A DNA stretch of 64,000 bases, taken from assembly GCA_045592625.1 (NCBI GenBank), contig JAZNVC010000001.1, positions 138,491-202,490 of the forward strand. Direction: 5' to 3'. This stretch comes from SIG607 sp045592625. Lineage in GTDB: Bacteria; Bacillota; Clostridia; Oscillospirales; Acutalibacteraceae. Under the pieces are notes generated by a model. The model was not told the DNA's origin. It searched no databases and worked only from the letters and a program-made list of their open reading frames with translations. Shown here in pieces: positions 60,954 through 64,000 of this stretch (its first letter is position 1; each line of letters opens with the position of its first letter). Position numbers and translations under genes: made by a program.

Positions 60954-62273
60954 ATGTACGACGATAACAGATTTGAAACAGGAAAAAGTCCTTATGAAGC
61001 GGATAACGAGGTTCAAAACACCTACGTCACTCCCGTTTACACTAAACCGTCCGAGCCTGAGGTTAAGCCTAAAAATAAAGAAAATAAGGGTATTGGTAAA
61101 ATTGTAGTAATCGCCCTTTGCTGTTCTCTTGTGGGTGCTATTATTGGTTCGGTTATCACTATGGCACTGTGGTCGGGCTTTGGACTTTCTATGGGTTCTA
61201 CTATAGTTAATGAAGGCCAGCGAAACGAAGTAGAGATTAAGGTTAATGAGATAGAAACAGGAAAGTTACTTACCGCTGCACAAATATATGCCGCTAACGT
61301 AAACGCTACGGTTGGTATTACATCTACTTCGGTAACCACTAACTTCTTCGGTTATCCTACTACATCCGCCGCATCGGGTTCGGGATTTATTCTGTCTTCT
61401 GACGGCTATGTTGTAACCAACTATCACGTAATAGAAGATGCTACCAGCGTTAAGGTTGCAACCTATTCTGGCGAAAGCTATGAAGCTACTATTGTCGGTT
61501 ATGATGAAAGCAACGATTTGGCTGTGCTTAAAATAGATGCCAAGGGACTTTCGACAGTTACTGTTGGCGACTCTGATAAAATGAACGTTGGAGACAGCGT
61601 AGTAGCCATAGGAAATCCTCTCGGCGAACTTACCTTCTCGCTCACTTCAGGCTCCGTAAGTGCATTAAGCCGTGAAGTAACAATGTCTAACGGCATTTCT
61701 ATGGACCTTATTCAAACCGACTGTGCAATAAATTCAGGAAACTCCGGCGGTGCACTCTTTAATATGTATGGTGAGGTTATAGGTATAACCAACGCTAAAT
61801 ATTCCACAAGCAGCAGTTCGGGTGCTTCCATTGATAATATCGGTTTTGCCATTCCTATGAATAACGTTATTGATTTAATTAAGAGCCTTATGGAAAATGG
61901 TTATATTTCCAAGGCATATATCGGTGTTTCGGTAGAAGACGTAAGTGAAAAGAATCAGGAATATGGACTTCCCGCAGGTGCTGCAGTTTCTGCTGTTTCC
62001 GAAAACGGCCCTTGTGAGAAAGCTGGAGTAAAGGCTAAAGATATTATAACAAAGGTAAACGGACAGGAAATAAAAGGTTCTTCCGACCTTAAGAAAATTG
62101 TTTCTTCCAGCAAAGGCGGAGATAAGCTAAACCTTACAATTTATAGACAAGGACAGATATTGGAAATAACCGTAACGGTTGAGGAACAAAGACAAACCGC
62201 TGCTGCACAGCAACAGCAAGAGGATAGCACAACTATTAATCCCTTTAATCCATTTGAACATTTCTTCGGATAA
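60954..62273 (+). CDS. htrA: HtrA/DegP-type serine protease
   Basis: This 439-residue protein has a charged cytoplasmic N-terminus, one membrane segment (about 45-68), a trypsin-like domain and a C-terminal PDZ domain (about 325-410). The catalytic triad is His in TNYHVIEDA, Asp in SNDLAVLKI and Ser in INSGNSGGAL. It degrades misfolded proteins outside the membrane, possibly including surface-fibre subunits. AAGGAG precedes ATG 60954. The tail is glutamine-rich (AAAQQQQED). Confidence 0.95.
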   Translation: MYDDNRFETGKSPYEADNEVQNTYVTPVYTKPSEPEVKPKNKENKGIGKIVVIALCCSLVGAIIGSVITMALWSGFGLSMGSTIVNEGQRNEVEIKVNEIETGKLLTAAQIYAANVNATVGITSTSVTTNFFGYPTTSAASGSGFILSSDGYVVTNYHVIEDATSVKVATYSGESYEATIVGYDESNDLAVLKIDAKGLSTVTVGDSDKMNVGDSVVAIGNPLGELTFSLTSGSVSALSREVTMSNGISMDLIQTDCAINSGNSGGALFNMYGEVIGITNAKYSTSSSSGASIDNIGFAIPMNNVIDLIKSLMENGYISKAYIGVSVEDVSEKNQEYGLPAGAAVSAVSENGPCEKAGVKAKDIITKVNGQEIKGSSDLKKIVSSSKGGDKLNLTIYRQGQILEITVTVEEQRQTAAAQQQQEDSTTINPFNPFEHFFG

Positions 62274-62276
62274 AAT

Positions 62277-62307
62277 AAAACCGACCAAGTTTTTCTTGGT
62301 CGGTTTT
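62277..62307. terminator. Bidirectional terminator after htrA
   Basis: AAAACCGACCAAG pairs with CTTGGTCGGTTTT around a 5-base T loop. Confidence 0.9.
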
Positions 62308-62308
62308 A

Positions 62309-63406
62309 TTATAGCTTTGCTATTCTTTCTAAATGCTCTTTTATATCAATGTTTTGCGGACATACGCTTTCGCATTTTCCGCATTTTATACAGTCGCAGG
62401 CTGCCGGTTTATCGGCAGGGAATTCTTCCTTTGCCTTATCGCCTGTTATTTTTGCGGCAAGAAATTTATTGTAACTGATAAAAAGTTGACTGATGGGAAT
62501 ATTTTTAGGACAAACCTCGGCACAGTAATTGCATTTTGTGCAGGGAATTTGCCTTACTTTGCGTATAATTTTGCGAACGCTGGCGGTTGCTTTTAATTCA
62601 TCATCATTTAAAGGAACAAAGGGCGAAAAGGTGTTTAGATTGTCGTTCATCATATCTATATTGCCCATTCCCGATAGCACCATAAAGACTTCGGGAAAAC
62701 TTGCGGCATAACGAAGGGCATAAGAGGCGTAACTGCCGCTATTTATTTCATTAAATATTTTTGTGGCTTTTTCGGGAAGATTAACAAGGGCACCGCCCTT
62801 TACAGGCTCCATAACAATAACCTTTTTACCGTGCTTCACTGCTACGTCATAACAAGCCTTGCTTTGAACAGCGGGGTCATCGTAATCCAGATAATTAATC
62901 TGCAACTGCACAAATTCAATAAAAGGCTGTTCGGTAAGTATCATATCAAGGATATCGGCGGTATCGTGAAATGATAGACCGATATGCTTTACTTTTCCTG
63001 CATCCTTGAGTTTTTTAACAACATTAAAACTGTTGGTATCTTTGTACTTGGGATAATTTCGCCTTGTTATGCAGTGAAGAAGATAAAAATCAAAATAATC
63101 TACTCCGCAAAGACTAAGCTGACTTTCAAACAAAGGGATAATATCCTCTTCTTTTTTGTAATACCATTCAGAAAGCTTATTTGCAAGAACAAAATCTTCT
63201 CGGTTATATCGTGCACTAAGACAGTCTCGTATGGCGGTTTCGCTTTTGCCGTCGATATATCCGTGGGCGGTATCAAAATAATTAAATCCTGCGTTAATAA
63301 AAGAGTCTATCATTTTTGAAAATTCGGTGTAATCGACTCTATCTCCGTTCATTTTTAAACGCATACAGCCAAATCCTAAATTCTTTTTTACCTTTTCGAA
63401 AGACAA
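62309..63406 (-). CDS. Aldo/keto reductase with C-terminal ferredoxin domain
   Basis: This 365-residue oxidoreductase has an N-terminal aldo/keto reductase barrel (FGCMRLKMNGD, FDTAHGYIDGKSE with catalytic Asp/Tyr, ANKLSEW, HLGLSFHDT-like KHIGLSFHD) and a C-terminal 4Fe-4S region with CTKCNYCAEVC and CIKCGKCESVCP, enough for two clusters. This fusion is common in anaerobic Clostridia and may couple to ferredoxin. The start is TTG 63406 with GGAGGGG 7 bp upstream; it overlaps the 3' end of the preceding four-helix-bundle gene. Confidence 0.92.
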   Translation of the reverse strand: MSFEKVKKNLGFGCMRLKMNGDRVDYTEFSKMIDSFINAGFNYFDTAHGYIDGKSETAIRDCLSARYNREDFVLANKLSEWYYKKEEDIIPLFESQLSLCGVDYFDFYLLHCITRRNYPKYKDTNSFNVVKKLKDAGKVKHIGLSFHDTADILDMILTEQPFIEFVQLQINYLDYDDPAVQSKACYDVAVKHGKKVIVMEPVKGGALVNLPEKATKIFNEINSGSYASYALRYAASFPEVFMVLSGMGNIDMMNDNLNTFSPFVPLNDDELKATASVRKIIRKVRQIPCTKCNYCAEVCPKNIPISQLFISYNKFLAAKITGDKAKEEFPADKPAACDCIKCGKCESVCPQNIDIKEHLERIAKL

Positions 63407-63693
63407 CTAATACCCCTCCAGTTTTTAATAAAATGAGGCTTATTATTAAATAAGTACTTATTTGCTTTTTTAGTTATACCATATTCGGCGGTTTCTTTTA
63501 ATGCAATTTCAAATTTTGAAAGCATATCTGCCTTACTTTGCCCGTAATTAGCCTCACGAATATTGGCATAAATACTGCTCGAACTTTTCCGAATTTGAAA
63601 GATTGTATTAGACGGTGCCTTTATATTTTTACATAGCAATTCAATATCTGTTGCTAATTGTTCTGAATATATAAGCAAATAATTCTTGGGCAT
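63388..63693 (-). CDS. Four-helix-bundle (S23/IVP-like) protein, C-terminally truncated
   Basis: The N-terminal 70 residues match the four-helix-bundle protein family found in 23S rRNA intervening sequences and as stand-alone genes: QIRKSSSSIYANIREANYGQ, then KADMLSKFEIALKETAEYG. Family members continue with a YWxELL helix; here the frame goes into an unrelated basic stretch (KKANKYLFNNKPHF) and stops inside the aldo/keto reductase gene. Loss of the last helices suggests decay or a frameshift. GGAAGTGAG precedes ATG 63693. The family's function is unclear. Confidence 0.7.
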   Translation of the reverse strand: MPKNYLLIYSEQLATDIELLCKNIKAPSNTIFQIRKSSSSIYANIREANYGQSKADMLSKFEIALKETAEYGITKKANKYLFNNKPHFIKNWRGISCLSKR

Positions 63694-63740
63694 AATCTCA
63701 CTTCCTTTGTAATGATTATACTAGAAAACTCAAATAAAAT

Positions 63741-63964
63741 CAACGGCTTGCCGTTGTATATCATCAATTCCGCAAGGAATTGCATATCATCAAAACTTTA
63801 GTTTTGTATATCATCAAGCCGACAGACTTTTATGCACACCTAAAGGTGTGATGAGATACAAATGCGCCTTATCGCATTTGATGATATACACGCTAAAGCG
63901 TAATGATATACCAAGCCTGTCGTCTTGGATAAAAAAGAACGAAGCAATCGCTTCGTTCTTTTTT
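63741..63964. repeat. Array of short palindromic hairpins joined by a TATATCATCA motif
   Basis: Consecutive small palindromes (CAACGG-CTTG-CCGTTG, CAATTCC-GCAA-GGAATTG, CAAAAC-TTTA-GTTTTG, CACACC-TAAA-GGTGTG, CAAATGCG-N6-CGCATTTG, CGCT-AA-AGCG) are joined by TATATCATCA in the left half and by its complement TGATGATATA or variants in the right half. The polarity reverses near 63830, so the whole block is a large imperfect inverted repeat. It ends with a long hairpin (63931-63964) with A- and T-runs. No protein frame runs through it. Confidence 0.85.
63931..63964. terminator. Long hairpin with A/T runs at the end of the palindrome array
   Basis: AAAAAAGAACGAAGC pairs with GCTTCGTTCTTTTTT (about 63930-63964) around a 4-base loop, an intrinsic-terminator form in either direction. 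The last 36 bases of the window hold no recognisable feature. Confidence 0.8.
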
Positions 63965-64000
63965 GGGTAGTTCGAACTTAGTGGCACGAATGAAATTGTG

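Noticed and set aside
63741..63964. CRISPR array
   Set aside because: The constant linker is only about 10 bp, reverses orientation midway, and the intervening units are palindromes rather than unique spacers.
63965..64000. Possible tRNA 5' or 3' fragment because of GTTCGAAC near the window end
   Set aside because: No acceptor, D or anticodon arms can be formed from the available sequence.

Overview
The window looks like the chromosome of a low-GC, spore-forming Clostridia member, probably an uncultured gut Oscillospirales-type lineage. The reasons are spoIID and spoIIE, a T-box and a tandem glycine riboswitch, many TTG/GTG starts with strong Shine-Dalgarno sequences, consensus sigma-A promoters, LexA-type SOS control, and SipW/TasA-type and Spy0128/FctA-type surface proteins. 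The family-level placement is an inference. No rRNA, tRNA, CRISPR array or insertion sequence was seen.

Layout. 1-3800: htpG 5' part (leaving the window), then a Crp/Fnr regulator with a three-gene ABC importer operon. 3820-6620: a compact DNA-damage cassette. An XRE repressor and ImmA-like peptidase diverge from a zinc-ribbon protein, a sigma-region-4-like protein and a Y-family polymerase. The shared intergenic region has two consensus promoters, a perfect 18-bp palindrome exactly between -35 and -10, and a LexA box.

6640-17010: the most interesting region. A tyrosine recombinase gene is bracketed by near-identical 23-bp sites, two upstream in direct orientation and one downstream inverted. 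Each site has the arm-spacer-arm form of a tyrosine-recombinase core site. Just inside the left sites a near-consensus promoter points outward to the left into tandem terminators. Just outside the right site a large operon begins with no visible promoter. It encodes a SipW signal peptidase, two TasA/camelysin-like proteins, three TasA-leader proteins with beta-helix or GLUG-like C-termini, an FctA pilin-like protein and two small proteins. I infer an invertible promoter switch whose segment carries its own recombinase, drawn in the OFF state. A 2124-residue VWA/FctA adhesin with its own promoter follows (17741-24115), after ruvX.

24200-35035: envelope operon (LtaS/OpgB-like enzyme, unknown membrane protein, CapA-like protein), a decayed methylase remnant, tyrS with its T-box, citrate synthase, and metF plus a split cobalamin methionine synthase. 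35062-44850: M20 peptidase with DUF5058-type membrane proteins, spoIID, pyridoxamine kinase, nth, a PTS_EIIC_2-like permease and spoIIE. 45000-50100: mnmE-mnmG-rsmG and a ParB-like gene, the usual origin-proximal block, but without the usual rpmH-rnpA-yidC-jag genes in front. 50199-63700: hpt, asnA, glycine-riboswitch-controlled AGCS symporter, trkA-trkH, an OPT transporter with a PqqD-like partner, a hydrolase, a DUF1461-type protein, HtrA protease, an aldo/keto reductase with ferredoxin domain, and a truncated four-helix-bundle gene next to a striking array of small hairpins (63741-63964).
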